A stretch of DNA of 64,000 bases from Bacteroidota bacterium (GCA_023458555.1 JAEWYS010000018.1:1-64000); one strand, 5' to 3'. Positions 50,345 to 59,885 are shown, numbered from the stretch's first letter. Numbers and translations are program-made. Notes: generated by a model from the letters alone, not told the origin.

Positions 50345-53300
50345 ATGGCCTATAGAAAAAATAAAAAATTAAATCAGGAGTTCGACAAAGTAACTATAAG
50401 TCTTGCTTCTCCTGAATCGATTCTTGAAAGTTCTCATGGTGAAGTTACGCAGCCTGAAACCATCAATTACAGGACGTATAAGCCAGAGATGGGTGGACTT
50501 TTTTGCGAACGTATTTTCGGGCCGGTAAAAGATTGGGAATGCCATTGTGGTAAATATAAGCGTATCAGATACAAAGGTATTATATGTGACCGTTGTGGTG
50601 TTGAAGTGACTGAGAAGAAGGTCAGGCGGGAAAGAATGGGGCATATCGAGCTTGTTGTTCCTGTTGCTCATATATGGTATTTCAGATCATTGCCAAATAA
50701 AATCGGGTACCTTCTTGGTTTGCCAACTAAGAAGCTTGACCAGATAATTTATTATGAACGTTATGTTGTTATCCAGGCTGGTATAAAGTCCGAAGATGGT
50801 ATAAATTATCTTGATTTTCTGACTGAGGATGAATACCTGGATATTCTGGATAAGCTGCCGAGGGAGAATCAGCTTTTGGATGATGATGATCCCAATAAGT
50901 TCATTGCAAAAATGGGTGCAGATGCACTTGAAATGCTACTGGCAAGAACTGAGCTTGATGAATTATCATATAGCCTGAGACATGCTGCTGCCAATGATAC
51001 CTCGCAACAGAGAAAAGCGGAAGCATTGAAGCGTCTTAAGGTTGTCGAAGCATTCAGGGATGCCCGCACTCGTATAGAAAACCGTCCTGAATGGATGGTT
51101 ATACGCATGGTACCGGTGATTCCACCAGAATTGCGTCCGCTTGTTCCTCTGGATGGTGGCCGTTTTGCTACTTCTGATCTGAATGATCTGTACAGAAGGG
51201 TAATCATCAGAAATAATCGTCTGAAGAGATTAATTGAAATAAAGGCTCCCGAAGTGATTCTTAGAAATGAAAAGAGAATGCTTCAGGAAGCAGTTGATTC
51301 TCTATTTGATAACTCAAGAAAAGTAAATGCAGTAAGAGCAGAAGGTAACAGAGCCCTTAAATCTCTTTCAGACATGCTTAAAGGTAAGCAAGGTCGTTTC
51401 CGTCAAAACCTGCTAGGTAAAAGGGTTGACTATTCAGGTCGTTCTGTAATTGTTGTTGGACCTGAGCTAAAATTGCATGAGTGTGGCTTACCAAAAGATA
51501 TGGCTGCAGAGCTATTCAAGCCGTTTATTATCCGCAAGCTGATTGAAAGAGGGATTGTAAAGACGGTTAAATCAGCAAAGAAAATCGTAGATCGTAAGGA
51601 TCCGGTTGTCTGGGACATTCTGGAAAATGTACTTAAAGGACATCCAGTTCTGCTAAACCGGGCTCCAACACTTCACAGACTGGGTATTCAGGCTTTTCAG
51701 CCTAAGTTGATTGAGGGTAAGGCAATTCAATTGCATCCGTTGGTTTGTACGGCATTCAATGCCGATTTTGATGGTGACCAAATGGCTGTTCACGTTCCTC
51801 TGGGGCATGAAGCTATTCTTGAAGCTTCAATTTTGATGCTTGCGTCTCATAATATTCTTAACCCTGCCAACGGAGCACCGATTACGGTTCCTTCTCAGGA
51901 CATGGTTCTTGGATTGTACTATGTGACGAAGGGGAAGAGAACAACAGACAAAGAAATAGTAAAGGGAGAAGGAAAGACATTCTACAGTGCGGAAGAAGTA
52001 ATTATTGCGCTTAATGAAGGAAGACTTTCTCAGCATGCGTATATCAAGGTTCGTACACAGGTTAAGAATAAGGAAGGCGAACTGGAAACTAAGGTTATAG
52101 AAACCGTAGCAGGTCGTGTAGTATTTAATACTTTTGTACCGGAAGAGGTTGGCTATCTTAACGAACTTCTTACTAAGAAGAAATTACAGCAGATTATATC
52201 CTTAGTTCATAAAGAAGCTGGATTGGCAAGGACTGCTAAATTCCTTGATGACATAAAAACTTTAGGATTTATGTCTGCTTATCGTGGCGGACTATCCATT
52301 GGATTGTCAGATATTAAGGTTCCTGAGCGTAAAGCTGAGCTTGTAGAAGAAGCTAAGAATGATGTTGATGGTGTATGGAACAACTATTTGATGGGGCTTA
52401 TCACAGATAACGAACGTTATAATCAGGTAATTGATATTTGGACGAGGGTTAACTCGCAAATAACCGAGACACTGATGCATCAGCTGGAAAATGATGATCA
52501 GGGATTCAATAGTATCTATATGATGATGCACTCTGGTGCGAGAGGTTCCAGAGAGCAGATTCGTCAGTTGGGTGGAATGAGGGGACTTATGGCGAAACCA
52601 CAAAAGAACCTGCAGGGTTCAGTTGGTGAAATTATTGAAAACCCGATTCTTTCTAACTTTAAAGAAGGTCTTGACGTTTTGGAATACTTTATTTCTACGC
52701 ACGGTGCCCGTAAAGGTCTTGCTGATACAGCTCTTAAGACTGCAGATGCCGGGTATCTGACAAGAAGATTAGTAGATGTTGCTCAGGATGTTGTTATCAA
52801 CGAAGAAGATTGCGGAACTCTGAGAGGACTTGCAGTAACAGCTCTAAAAGATAATGAAGATATTGTGGAGCCCCTGTCTGAAAGAATTCTGGGTAGAGTG
52901 GCTGTACATGATGTATATGATCCTATTACTAATCAGCTTCTTGTTGCCAGTGGTGAAGAAATCACCGAAGATATTGCCACTGCGATTGATGAATCGGCTT
53001 TAGAAGAAGTAGAAATCAGATCTGTGCTGACATGTGAAGCGAAGAGAGGGGTTTGTGCTAAATGCTACGGGCGAAATCTTGCAAGCGGCCGGATGGTTGA
53101 AATCGGTGAGGCTGTAGGAGTTATTGCTGCACAGTCTATCGGTGAACCTGGTACTCAGCTTACTCTTAGAACATTCCACGTGGGTGGTACTGCATCAAAT
53201 ATTGCTGTTGAAGCAACCATTAAAGCGAAGTTTGATGGTGTTGTATATTTTGATGAATTGAGATCAGTAGAAACAACCAATAACGAAGGTGAGAAGATTA

Positions 53301-54658
53301 CTGTAGTTATGGGACGTTCAGGCGAGATCAAAATTCTTGAAGCCGGTTCTCAAAAGGTTTTAACAACCAACCACGTTCCTTATGGAGCTTTCCTGAAAGT
53401 GAAAGATGGTCAGAAAGTCTCCAAGGGAGAGGAAATCTGCTTCTGGGATCCATACAATGCCGTGATTCTTTCCGAGTACGACGGAAATGTTTCTTTTGAG
53501 TCGATAGAAGAAGGGATTACCTTTAGAGAAGAGTCTGATGAGCAGACAGGTCACAGAGAGAAGGTTATTGTCGAAACCAAGGACAAATCCAAGAACCCTG
53601 CTATTATCGTACATGCGAAGCAAAAAGATAAGGAACCAAGGACGTATAACATACCTGTCGGGGCCCACCTTGCTATTGACAATGGTCAGGAGGTCAGAGC
53701 CGGACAGATACTTGTAAAGATTCCACGTGCTATCGGAAAAACAAGAGATATCACAGGAGGTCTTCCAAGAGTAACAGAATTGTTCGAGGCAAGAAATCCA
53801 AGTAATCCTGCTGTTGTTTCCGAAATTGACGGTGTTGTTACATACGGTGGAGTTAAGCGTGGTAACCGTGAGATCTTTATCGAGTCTAAGGACGGAGTCA
53901 AGAAGAAATACATGGTGCCACTTTCCAAGCATATCCTTGTACAGGATAATGACTTTGTAAAAGCAGGATACCCGTTAACTGACGGTGCGATTACTCCATC
54001 AGACATTCTTGCGATTAAAGGACCTACAGCTGTTCAGGAATATCTTGTTAATGAGATCCAGGAAGTATATCGCTTGCAAGGTGTGAAGATCAATGATAAG
54101 CATTGTGAAACAATTGTCCGTCAGATGATGCAAAAGGTTGAGATTGTGGAGCCTGGTGATACAAGCTTCCTGCCTGGTCAAAGCGTTGATAAATTCACCT
54201 TCAGAGAAGAGAACGACAATATCCTTGATAAAAAAGTTGTTGAGGATGCGGGAGATTCAACTGTTCTTAAGCCTGGAATGATCGTTACAGCCAGAAGATT
54301 GAGGGATGAAAATTCAAGCCTGAAGCGCAGAGATCTCAGACTAGTTACAGTTCGTGAGGCAGAGCCTGCGGTTTCGAGGCCGACTCTTCAGGGAATTACA
54401 CAGGCGTCTCTGGGTACTGAAAGCTTTATATCTGCTGCTTCATTCCAGGAAACCACTAAGGTATTGAGTGAGGCTGCTATCCGTGGTAAAGCTGATTATC
54501 TACAGGGCTTGAAAGAAAACGTGATAGTCGGACATCTTATACCTGCAGGTACTGGTATCAGAAAGTATCAAAAAGCCATTGTTGGGTCCAAGGAGGAATA
54601 TGATGCACTTGTTGCTTCTAAAGAAGCTAAGAAAAAGGAATTGGTTCAGGAAGGCTGA
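50345..54658 (+). CDS. rpoC: DNA-directed RNA polymerase subunit beta'
   Basis: The beta' subunit of RNA polymerase, 1437 residues. The N-terminal zinc ribbon has CHCGKYKRIRYKGIICDRCGVEV near 61-83. The catalytic magnesium site NADFDGDQMAVHVPL lies near 473-487, and the RVDYSGRSVIVVGP segment precedes it. The bridge helix and trigger loop region carry the YRGGLSIG and ARGSREQIRQLGGMRGLMAKP motifs. A second zinc-cysteine set is near CEAKRGVCAKCYGR (about 898-911). The C-terminus ends with the conserved GHLIPAGTGIRKY region. rpoB precedes it by 64 bases. Confidence 0.98.
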   Translation: MAYRKNKKLNQEFDKVTISLASPESILESSHGEVTQPETINYRTYKPEMGGLFCERIFGPVKDWECHCGKYKRIRYKGIICDRCGVEVTEKKVRRERMGHIELVVPVAHIWYFRSLPNKIGYLLGLPTKKLDQIIYYERYVVIQAGIKSEDGINYLDFLTEDEYLDILDKLPRENQLLDDDDPNKFIAKMGADALEMLLARTELDELSYSLRHAAANDTSQQRKAEALKRLKVVEAFRDARTRIENRPEWMVIRMVPVIPPELRPLVPLDGGRFATSDLNDLYRRVIIRNNRLKRLIEIKAPEVILRNEKRMLQEAVDSLFDNSRKVNAVRAEGNRALKSLSDMLKGKQGRFRQNLLGKRVDYSGRSVIVVGPELKLHECGLPKDMAAELFKPFIIRKLIERGIVKTVKSAKKIVDRKDPVVWDILENVLKGHPVLLNRAPTLHRLGIQAFQPKLIEGKAIQLHPLVCTAFNADFDGDQMAVHVPLGHEAILEASILMLASHNILNPANGAPITVPSQDMVLGLYYVTKGKRTTDKEIVKGEGKTFYSAEEVIIALNEGRLSQHAYIKVRTQVKNKEGELETKVIETVAGRVVFNTFVPEEVGYLNELLTKKKLQQIISLVHKEAGLARTAKFLDDIKTLGFMSAYRGGLSIGLSDIKVPERKAELVEEAKNDVDGVWNNYLMGLITDNERYNQVIDIWTRVNSQITETLMHQLENDDQGFNSIYMMMHSGARGSREQIRQLGGMRGLMAKPQKNLQGSVGEIIENPILSNFKEGLDVLEYFISTHGARKGLADTALKTADAGYLTRRLVDVAQDVVINEEDCGTLRGLAVTALKDNEDIVEPLSERILGRVAVHDVYDPITNQLLVASGEEITEDIATAIDESALEEVEIRSVLTCEAKRGVCAKCYGRNLASGRMVEIGEAVGVIAAQSIGEPGTQLTLRTFHVGGTASNIAVEATIKAKFDGVVYFDELRSVETTNNEGEKITVVMGRSGEIKILEAGSQKVLTTNHVPYGAFLKVKDGQKVSKGEEICFWDPYNAVILSEYDGNVSFESIEEGITFREESDEQTGHREKVIVETKDKSKNPAIIVHAKQKDKEPRTYNIPVGAHLAIDNGQEVRAGQILVKIPRAIGKTRDITGGLPRVTELFEARNPSNPAVVSEIDGVVTYGGVKRGNREIFIESKDGVKKKYMVPLSKHILVQDNDFVKAGYPLTDGAITPSDILAIKGPTAVQEYLVNEIQEVYRLQGVKINDKHCETIVRQMMQKVEIVEPGDTSFLPGQSVDKFTFREENDNILDKKVVEDAGDSTVLKPGMIVTARRLRDENSSLKRRDLRLVTVREAEPAVSRPTLQGITQASLGTESFISAASFQETTKVLSEAAIRGKADYLQGLKENVIVGHLIPAGTGIRKYQKAIVGSKEEYDALVASKEAKKKELVQEG

Positions 54659-54684
54659 TTGACATAAAGTGATAAAAAACAAAA

Positions 54685-55014
54685 ATGAAGAACGATAAGG
54701 ATAATAAATCTGAGTTTCAGAATCAGATCAATGTTGAGCTTACCGAGGACATTGCCGAAGGTGTATATGCAAATCTTGCAATGATTGCGCATTCGAATTC
54801 TGAGTTTGTTATCGACTTTATTCGTCTGATGCCCGGCGTACCAAAAGCGAAAGTTAAAAGCAGAATCATTATTACACCTGAACATGCCAAACGCCTTTTA
54901 GGTGCATTAAGTGAAAATATAAATAAATACGAGGAAGTCTTCGGGAGCATCAAGCATAATGACGATGCTCCCAAGTTTCCGATGAATTTCGGTGGCCCGG
55001 TCGGTGAAGCCTGA
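54685..55014 (+). CDS. DUF3467 protein
   Basis: A 109-residue protein of the DUF3467 family, function unknown. The core is NVELTEDIAEGVYANLAMIAHSNSEFVIDFIRLMPGVPKAKVKSRIIITPEHAKRLLGAL, about 11-70, a compact alpha-beta fold without signal or membrane segments. In Bacteroidota it is typically found between rpoC and rpsL, as here, 26 bases after rpoC, so a link to transcription or ribosome synthesis is plausible but untested. Its 3' end contains a perfect 9-bp inverted repeat. Confidence 0.9.
   Translation: MKNDKDNKSEFQNQINVELTEDIAEGVYANLAMIAHSNSEFVIDFIRLMPGVPKAKVKSRIIITPEHAKRLLGALSENINKYEEVFGSIKHNDDAPKFPMNFGGPVGEA
54943..54972 (+). repeat. 9-bp inverted repeat inside the DUF3467 gene
   Basis: GGGAGCATC (54943-54951) and GATGCTCCC (54964-54972) are exact complements around a 12-base spacer and lie in the last codons of the gene. 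It could form an RNA hairpin near the transcript end, but no T-run follows. Confidence 0.45.
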
Positions 55015-55024
55015 TAAAAAATAT

Positions 55025-55044
55025 ACCATTTATTTTGGTATTTG
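55025..55044 (+). terminator. Weak hairpin after DUF3467
   Basis: ATACCA and TGGTAT form a 6-bp stem in an A/T-rich stretch, overlapping the -33 box of the rpsL promoter. Termination here would be weak. Confidence 0.3.
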
Positions 55045-55064
55045 TTCGGTTTTAACTACCTTTG
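55034..55064 (+). promoter_or_regulatory. Promoter of the rpsL-rpsG-fusA-rpsJ unit
   Basis: TTTG (55034-55037) and TACCTTTG (55057-55064) stand 19 bases apart, a full match to the Bacteroidota promoter. The leader to the rpsL ATG is about 45 bases. Confidence 0.8.
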
Positions 55065-55114
55065 CAGTCCCTAAATTCAGAGGGTTCTATCTAAAATTTT
55101 GAATTAGAAATTAA

Positions 55115-55528
55115 ATGCCTACTATTCAGCAATTAGTAAGAAAGGGCAGGGAGAAGCAAACTTGGAAATCAAAATCTCCTGCTCTGGATTCTTGTCCTCA
55201 AAGAAGAGGGGTGTGTACAAGAGTGTATACAACAACTCCTAAGAAGCCAAATTCAGCGATGAGAAAAGTTGCCAGGGTGCGTCTTACCAATGGTAAGGAA
55301 GTAAACGCATATATACCTGGAGAAGGACACAACCTGCAGGAACACTCCATTGTGTTGATCCGTGGAGGAAGAGTTAAAGACCTTCCAGGGGTTCGTTATC
55401 ACATAGTAAGGGGTGCGCTTGATACTGCGGGTGTCAATGGCCGACTTCAGGCACGTTCTAAATATGGAGCGAAGAGACCTAAGCCAGGTCAGGCGGCAGC
55501 TCCGGCAGGAAAAGGGAAGAAAAAATAA
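55115..55528 (+). CDS. rpsL: 30S ribosomal protein S12
   Basis: S12 lies at the decoding centre; the streptomycin-relevant segments TTPKKPNSAMRKVARV (near 40-55) and PGVRYHIVRGALDTAGV (near 91-107) are intact. The 137-residue protein has a short Pro-Gly-Lys tail. Lys at the KKPNS position suggests no resistance mutation there. First gene of the str unit. Confidence 0.98.
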   Translation: MPTIQQLVRKGREKQTWKSKSPALDSCPQRRGVCTRVYTTTPKKPNSAMRKVARVRLTNGKEVNAYIPGEGHNLQEHSIVLIRGGRVKDLPGVRYHIVRGALDTAGVNGRLQARSKYGAKRPKPGQAAAPAGKGKKK

Positions 55529-55536
55529 TATAAATC

Positions 55537-56004
55537 ATGAGAAAGGCTAAACCTAAAAAGAGATACGTATTACCAGATCCAAAGTTTAAAGATACAGCAG
55601 TAACCAAATTTGTTAATGCTTTAATGCTGGATGGTAAAAAGAGTCTTGCTTATTCAGTTTTCTATAATGCGATTGACCTGGTTGAGAAAAGAACAAATGA
55701 AGATGGTCTTGAAGTATGGAGAAAAGCTTTAAATAATGTAAGTCCTTTTGTTGAGGTAAGAAGTAGAAGAGTCGGTGGTGCTACATTTCAGGTTCCTTCC
55801 GAAGTAAGGCCTGAGAGACGTGCATCTTTAGGGATGAAATGGCTTATAAAGTATTCCAGAGCTCGTGGAGAAAAGACCATGATAGAAAAGCTTGCTGGTG
55901 AAATTGTTTCTGCATCTAAGGGTGAGGGTGCCGCTGTAAAAAAGAAGGATGATACACACCGGATGGCTGAGGCAAATAAAGCATTTTCACATTTTAGATT
56001 TTAA
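55537..56004 (+). CDS. rpsG: 30S ribosomal protein S7
   Basis: S7 nucleates the head of the small subunit. The 155-residue protein carries KFVNALMLDGKKSLAYSVFYNAID near 24-47 and PFVEVRSRRVGGATFQVPSEVRPERRASLGMKWL near 69-102. It lies 8 bases after rpsL. Confidence 0.98.
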   Translation: MRKAKPKKRYVLPDPKFKDTAVTKFVNALMLDGKKSLAYSVFYNAIDLVEKRTNEDGLEVWRKALNNVSPFVEVRSRRVGGATFQVPSEVRPERRASLGMKWLIKYSRARGEKTMIEKLAGEIVSASKGEGAAVKKKDDTHRMAEANKAFSHFRF

Positions 56005-56022
56005 TTTTCTTTGTTTTAATAT

Positions 56023-58125
56023 ATGGCACGCGATTTAAAGTATACCAGAAATATTGGAATTGCAGCTCACATTGATGCTGGAAAGACAACCACGACTGAG
56101 CGTATCCTTTTCTATTCAGGTGTTAGCCACAAGCTTGGTGAAACTCATGAAGGATCAGCAACTATGGACTGGATGGCTCAGGAACAGGAAAGGGGTATCA
56201 CAATTACCTCTGCTGCAACCACGGTTTTCTGGCCGTATAGGGGAAATAAGTATCAGGTAAATATTATAGATACTCCTGGCCACGTTGATTTTACTGTGGA
56301 GGTAAACCGGTCGTTGAGAATTCTGGATGGTCTTGTGTTTTTGTTTAGTGCGGTTGATGGAGTTGAGCCTCAGTCTGAAACAAACTGGAGACTTGCAAAT
56401 AACTATAATGTGCCTCGTCTGGGATTTGTGAACAAGATGGATAGATCTGGTGCAGATTTTCTTAATGTTTGCAAACAGGTCAAAGAGATATTGGGAAGCA
56501 ACGCAGTCGCATTACAATTACCAATTGGTTCTGAGGATACCTTCAGAGGAGTTGTTGATCTTGTTAATTTCCGGGCCATCGAATGGAATGTGGAAGATAA
56601 GGGGATGACTTATAAGGAAATAGAAATTCCGGCTGATATGGTTGATGAAGCTAAGGAATATAGAGAAAAGCTTCTGGAGACCATTGCAGAGTTTGATGAT
56701 ACTCTAATGGAGAAGTTTTTTGAAGATCCTAATTCCATTTCAGAACAGGAAATTCTTACTGCTCTTAGAAAAGCAGTAATAGGAATGAAAGTTGTTCCGA
56801 TGCTTTGTGGATCATCTTTCAAGAATAAAGGTGTTCAGACTATGCTGGATTATGTGATGGAACTTCTCCCGTCACCTCTTGATAAGGAAAGTATTGTTGG
56901 AACAAATCCTGATACTGACCAGGAAATTTCCAGAAAGCCTAGTGAGGATGAGCCTTTTACTGCTTTGGCGTTTAAGATCGCTACGGATCCTTTTGTTGGT
57001 AGACTTTGCTTCGTACGAGCGTATGCTGGTAAGCTGGAGTCAGGTTCTTACATATATAATTCAAGGTCTGGAAATAAGGAAAGAATTTCCAGGATCTTTC
57101 AGATGCATGCCAATAAGCAAAATCAGATAGAAAGACTTGTTGCCGGAGATATTGCAGCGGTTGTTGGTTTCAAGGACATCAAGACTGGTGATACTTTGTG
57201 TGAAGAGAAGAATAAGATAGTTCTTGAGTCAATGGAGTTCCCTGAGCCTGTAATTGGATATGCAATTGAGCCGAAAACTCAGGCGGATGTTGATAAAATG
57301 GGTATGGCAATAGCCAAGCTTGTGGAAGAAGATCCGACACTTCATGTTTCAACAGATGAGGAAACCGGCCAGACAATTCTTAGAGGGATGGGTGAGCTTC
57401 ATCTTGAGATTATCATTGATCGTATGAGACGTGAGTTCAAGATTGAGATTAATCAGGGTGCACCGCAGGTTGCTTATAAAGAGGCGATTACCAAGAATGT
57501 TGAGCATCGTGAGGTTTATAAGAAGCAGTCAGGTGGTAAAGGTAAATTTGCTGATATAGTATTTGAGATTGGACCAAGAGAGGATAATAAACCTGGACTT
57601 GAATTTGTAAATCAGATCGTAGGTGGTGTAATTCCTAGAGAGTTTATACCTTCCATTCAGAAAGGATTCACAGAAGCGATGAAAAATGGTCCTTTGGCGG
57701 GATATCCTATTGATTCTATGAGAGTAAGGTTATTCCACGGATCTTTCCACGATGTTGACTCTGATGCGTTGTCTTTTGAGTTGGCAGCAAGAGGTGGATT
57801 TAGAGCATCTGCAAAAAATGCAGCTCCTAAAATCATGGAACCAATCATGTATGTTGAGGTAGTGACGCCCGAAGAATATACCGGACCGGTAACTGGTGAC
57901 TTGAACAGAAGAAGAGGTATCATGAAAGGAATGGATTCAAAGTCTGGTGGTCAGGTTATTAAGGCTGATGTACCTCTGTCAGAACTTTTCGGGTATGTAA
58001 CTGATCTGAGAACGATTACCTCAGGTCGTGCTACTGCTTCTTTAACTTTCTCTCATTATGAATTCGTGCCAGCCAACTTAGCAGATTCAATAGTTGCTAA
58101 GGTAAAAGGAGCTGCGGTTAATTAA
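56023..58125 (+). CDS. fusA: Elongation factor G
   Basis: EF-G drives ribosomal translocation and, with RRF, ribosome recycling. The 700-residue protein has G1 AHIDAGKTTTTERILFYSG near 15-33, G3 DTPGHVDFTVEV near 82-93, G4 NKMDRSGADF near 136-145 and domains II to V in full. The switch region ERGITITSAATTVFW is intact. It stands between rpsG and rpsJ, spaced 18 and 8 bases. No second fusA is in this window. Confidence 0.98.
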   Translation: MARDLKYTRNIGIAAHIDAGKTTTTERILFYSGVSHKLGETHEGSATMDWMAQEQERGITITSAATTVFWPYRGNKYQVNIIDTPGHVDFTVEVNRSLRILDGLVFLFSAVDGVEPQSETNWRLANNYNVPRLGFVNKMDRSGADFLNVCKQVKEILGSNAVALQLPIGSEDTFRGVVDLVNFRAIEWNVEDKGMTYKEIEIPADMVDEAKEYREKLLETIAEFDDTLMEKFFEDPNSISEQEILTALRKAVIGMKVVPMLCGSSFKNKGVQTMLDYVMELLPSPLDKESIVGTNPDTDQEISRKPSEDEPFTALAFKIATDPFVGRLCFVRAYAGKLESGSYIYNSRSGNKERISRIFQMHANKQNQIERLVAGDIAAVVGFKDIKTGDTLCEEKNKIVLESMEFPEPVIGYAIEPKTQADVDKMGMAIAKLVEEDPTLHVSTDEETGQTILRGMGELHLEIIIDRMRREFKIEINQGAPQVAYKEAITKNVEHREVYKKQSGGKGKFADIVFEIGPREDNKPGLEFVNQIVGGVIPREFIPSIQKGFTEAMKNGPLAGYPIDSMRVRLFHGSFHDVDSDALSFELAARGGFRASAKNAAPKIMEPIMYVEVVTPEEYTGPVTGDLNRRRGIMKGMDSKSGGQVIKADVPLSELFGYVTDLRTITSGRATASLTFSHYEFVPANLADSIVAKVKGAAVN

Positions 58126-58133
58126 TAACAACT

Positions 58134-58439
58134 ATGAATCAGAAAATTCGGATAAAACTAAAATCATACGATCACAATCTTGTAGATAAGTCTTCTGAAA
58201 AGATTGTTCGTGCAGTTAAGGCTACTGGTGCAATTGTTAGTGGACCAATTCCTTTGCCTACTGAAAAAGAGATATTTACGGTATTGCGTTCTCCTCACGT
58301 TAACAAAAAGTCAAGGGAACAATTTCAGCTGTGTACTTTCAAGAGATTAGTTGACATATACTCAACTAGCTCAAAGACGGTTGATGCTTTAATGAAACTT
58401 GAGCTTCCCAGTGGAGTTGATGTAGAAATTAAAGTCTGA
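58134..58439 (+). CDS. rpsJ: 30S ribosomal protein S10
   Basis: S10 (NusE) forms part of the 30S head and of the antitermination complex with NusB and NusG. The 101-residue protein has the LKSYDHNLVDKSSEKIVRAVKATGAIVSGPIPLPT start and the conserved SPHVNKKSREQFQLCTFKR loop near 52-70. It follows fusA by 8 bases, but a strong terminator and a new promoter separate it from rplC, so it appears to be expressed with the str unit. Confidence 0.98.
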   Translation: MNQKIRIKLKSYDHNLVDKSSEKIVRAVKATGAIVSGPIPLPTEKEIFTVLRSPHVNKKSREQFQLCTFKRLVDIYSTSSKTVDALMKLELPSGVDVEIKV

Positions 58440-58463
58440 TAATACTCCGCATAATTCTTAAAA

Positions 58464-58493
58464 AGGACCAATAGTTCTATTGGTTCTTTTTTT
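58464..58493 (+). terminator. Strong terminator between rpsJ and rplC
   Basis: AGGACCAATAG (58464-58474) pairs with CTATTGGTTCT (58477-58487, one G-U); the T-run continues to 58493. It ends the str unit 24 bases after the rpsJ stop. Confidence 0.85.
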
Positions 58494-58535
58494 ATCTTCA
58501 AAATCTGCGAATTGTTTAAATTATCATACAATTTA

Positions 58536-58566
58536 TTTGTTGTATAAGTTAATTTTTTTAACTTTG
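58536..58566 (+). promoter_or_regulatory. Promoter of the rplC ribosomal protein unit
   Basis: TTTG (58536-58539) and TAACTTTG (58559-58566) are 19 bases apart, matching the Bacteroidota consensus. It lies 64 bases before the rplC ATG. Confidence 0.8.
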
Positions 58567-58629
58567 CAGTCCGTTTTGAAAAATGTATACTCTACACAAA
58601 GATTAACAGTAATATAATTTATTATAAAA

Positions 58630-59247
58630 ATGTCAGGGTTAATAGGAAGAAAAATAGGTATGACCAGTGTGTTTAAAGATGGAAAGCAACATGCTGCCAC
58701 TTTAATCGAAGCAGGTCCCTGTGTAGTGACCCAGGTGAAAACTGAAGAAACAGACGGATATAAGGCTCTTCAGCTTGCCTTTGGTGAAAAGAAAGAGAAA
58801 AGAGCAAGTGCTGCTTTAATTGGACATTTTAAGAAGGCAGGTACTTCTCCTAAAAGAAAAATTGTTGAGTTTAAATATTTTGAAAAAGAGTATAATTTGG
58901 GTGATTCCTTGACTCTTAACGAGGTATTTGAAGAGGGTGAGTTTCTCGAAGTGGTTGGAACTTCTAAAGGTAAAGGCTTTCAAGGAGTTGTGAAACGCTA
59001 CAATTTTGGTGGTGTCGGTGGGCAGACGCACGGTCAGCATAACAGACAAAGACACCCGGGTTCAATAGGAGCCTGTTCTTTCCCTTCAAGAGTGTTTAAG
59101 GGAACACGTATGGCAGGTCGTACAGGTGGAAGCAGAGTAAAGGTTTTTAATCTTGAAGTATTAAAGATTTATCCTGAAAAGAACCTGATTTTAGTGAATG
59201 GCTCTGTTCCTGGAGCTAACAATTCTTTTGTAATCCTAGAAAAGTAA
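58630..59247 (+). CDS. rplC: 50S ribosomal protein L3
   Basis: L3 assists peptidyl-transferase centre assembly. The 205-residue protein begins MSGLIGRKIGMTSVFKDGKQH and has the signature GKGFQGVVKRYNFGGVGGQTHG near 115-136. It opens the S10-type unit here in place of rpsJ. Confidence 0.98.
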   Translation: MSGLIGRKIGMTSVFKDGKQHAATLIEAGPCVVTQVKTEETDGYKALQLAFGEKKEKRASAALIGHFKKAGTSPKRKIVEFKYFEKEYNLGDSLTLNEVFEEGEFLEVVGTSKGKGFQGVVKRYNFGGVGGQTHGQHNRQRHPGSIGACSFPSRVFKGTRMAGRTGGSRVKVFNLEVLKIYPEKNLILVNGSVPGANNSFVILEK

Positions 59248-59251
59248 GAAA

Positions 59252-59878
59252 ATGGAGCTTTCTATAATTGATATTAAAGGAAAAGATACAGGGAAGAAGC
59301 TTTCTTTATCAGACTCGGTTTTTGGTATTGAACCTAATGATCATTCCATTTACCTTGATGTAAAGCAATATCTTGCTAACCAGCGTCAGGGTACCCATAA
59401 AGCAAAAGAAAGAGCCGAAGTTGCTTTTTCTACGAAAAAACTTAAGAAGCAAAAAGGTACTGGTGGTGCGAGAGCCGGTTCCAGAAAGTCTCCTGTTTTT
59501 GTTGGTGGAGGAACTATTTTTGGACCTAAGCCAAGAGATTATAGCTTTAAGCTTAATAAGAAGCTGAAGTCTCTTGCAAGAAAGTCTGCTTTGTCTCACA
59601 AAGTAAAATCCAATTCTTTATCTGTACTTCAGGAATTCACACTTGCTCAGCCCAAAACGAAAGAGTTTATATCAATATTGTCCTCTTTGAAGGTTGATAA
59701 TGTTAAAACCCTGTTCGTGCTTTCTGAAGCAGATAAGAACGTTTATCTTTCCAGTAGAAATATTCAAAGAGCTAAGGTTGTTACTGTTTCCGAGGTAAAT
59801 ACATATGATTTACTGAATGCAGACAAACTACTCTTTACTGAAGGAGCAATCAAAAAAATTGAAGACCTTTTAAGTTAA
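59252..59878 (+). CDS. rplD: 50S ribosomal protein L4
   Basis: L4 lines the exit tunnel; in E. coli it also represses the S10 operon. The 208-residue protein has the tunnel loop KLKKQKGTGGARAGSRKSPVFVGGGTIFGPKPRDY near 63-97. It lies 4 bases after rplC. Confidence 0.97.
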   Translation: MELSIIDIKGKDTGKKLSLSDSVFGIEPNDHSIYLDVKQYLANQRQGTHKAKERAEVAFSTKKLKKQKGTGGARAGSRKSPVFVGGGTIFGPKPRDYSFKLNKKLKSLARKSALSHKVKSNSLSVLQEFTLAQPKTKEFISILSSLKVDNVKTLFVLSEADKNVYLSSRNIQRAKVVTVSEVNTYDLLNADKLLFTEGAIKKIEDLLS

Positions 59879-59885
59879 TTTGATA

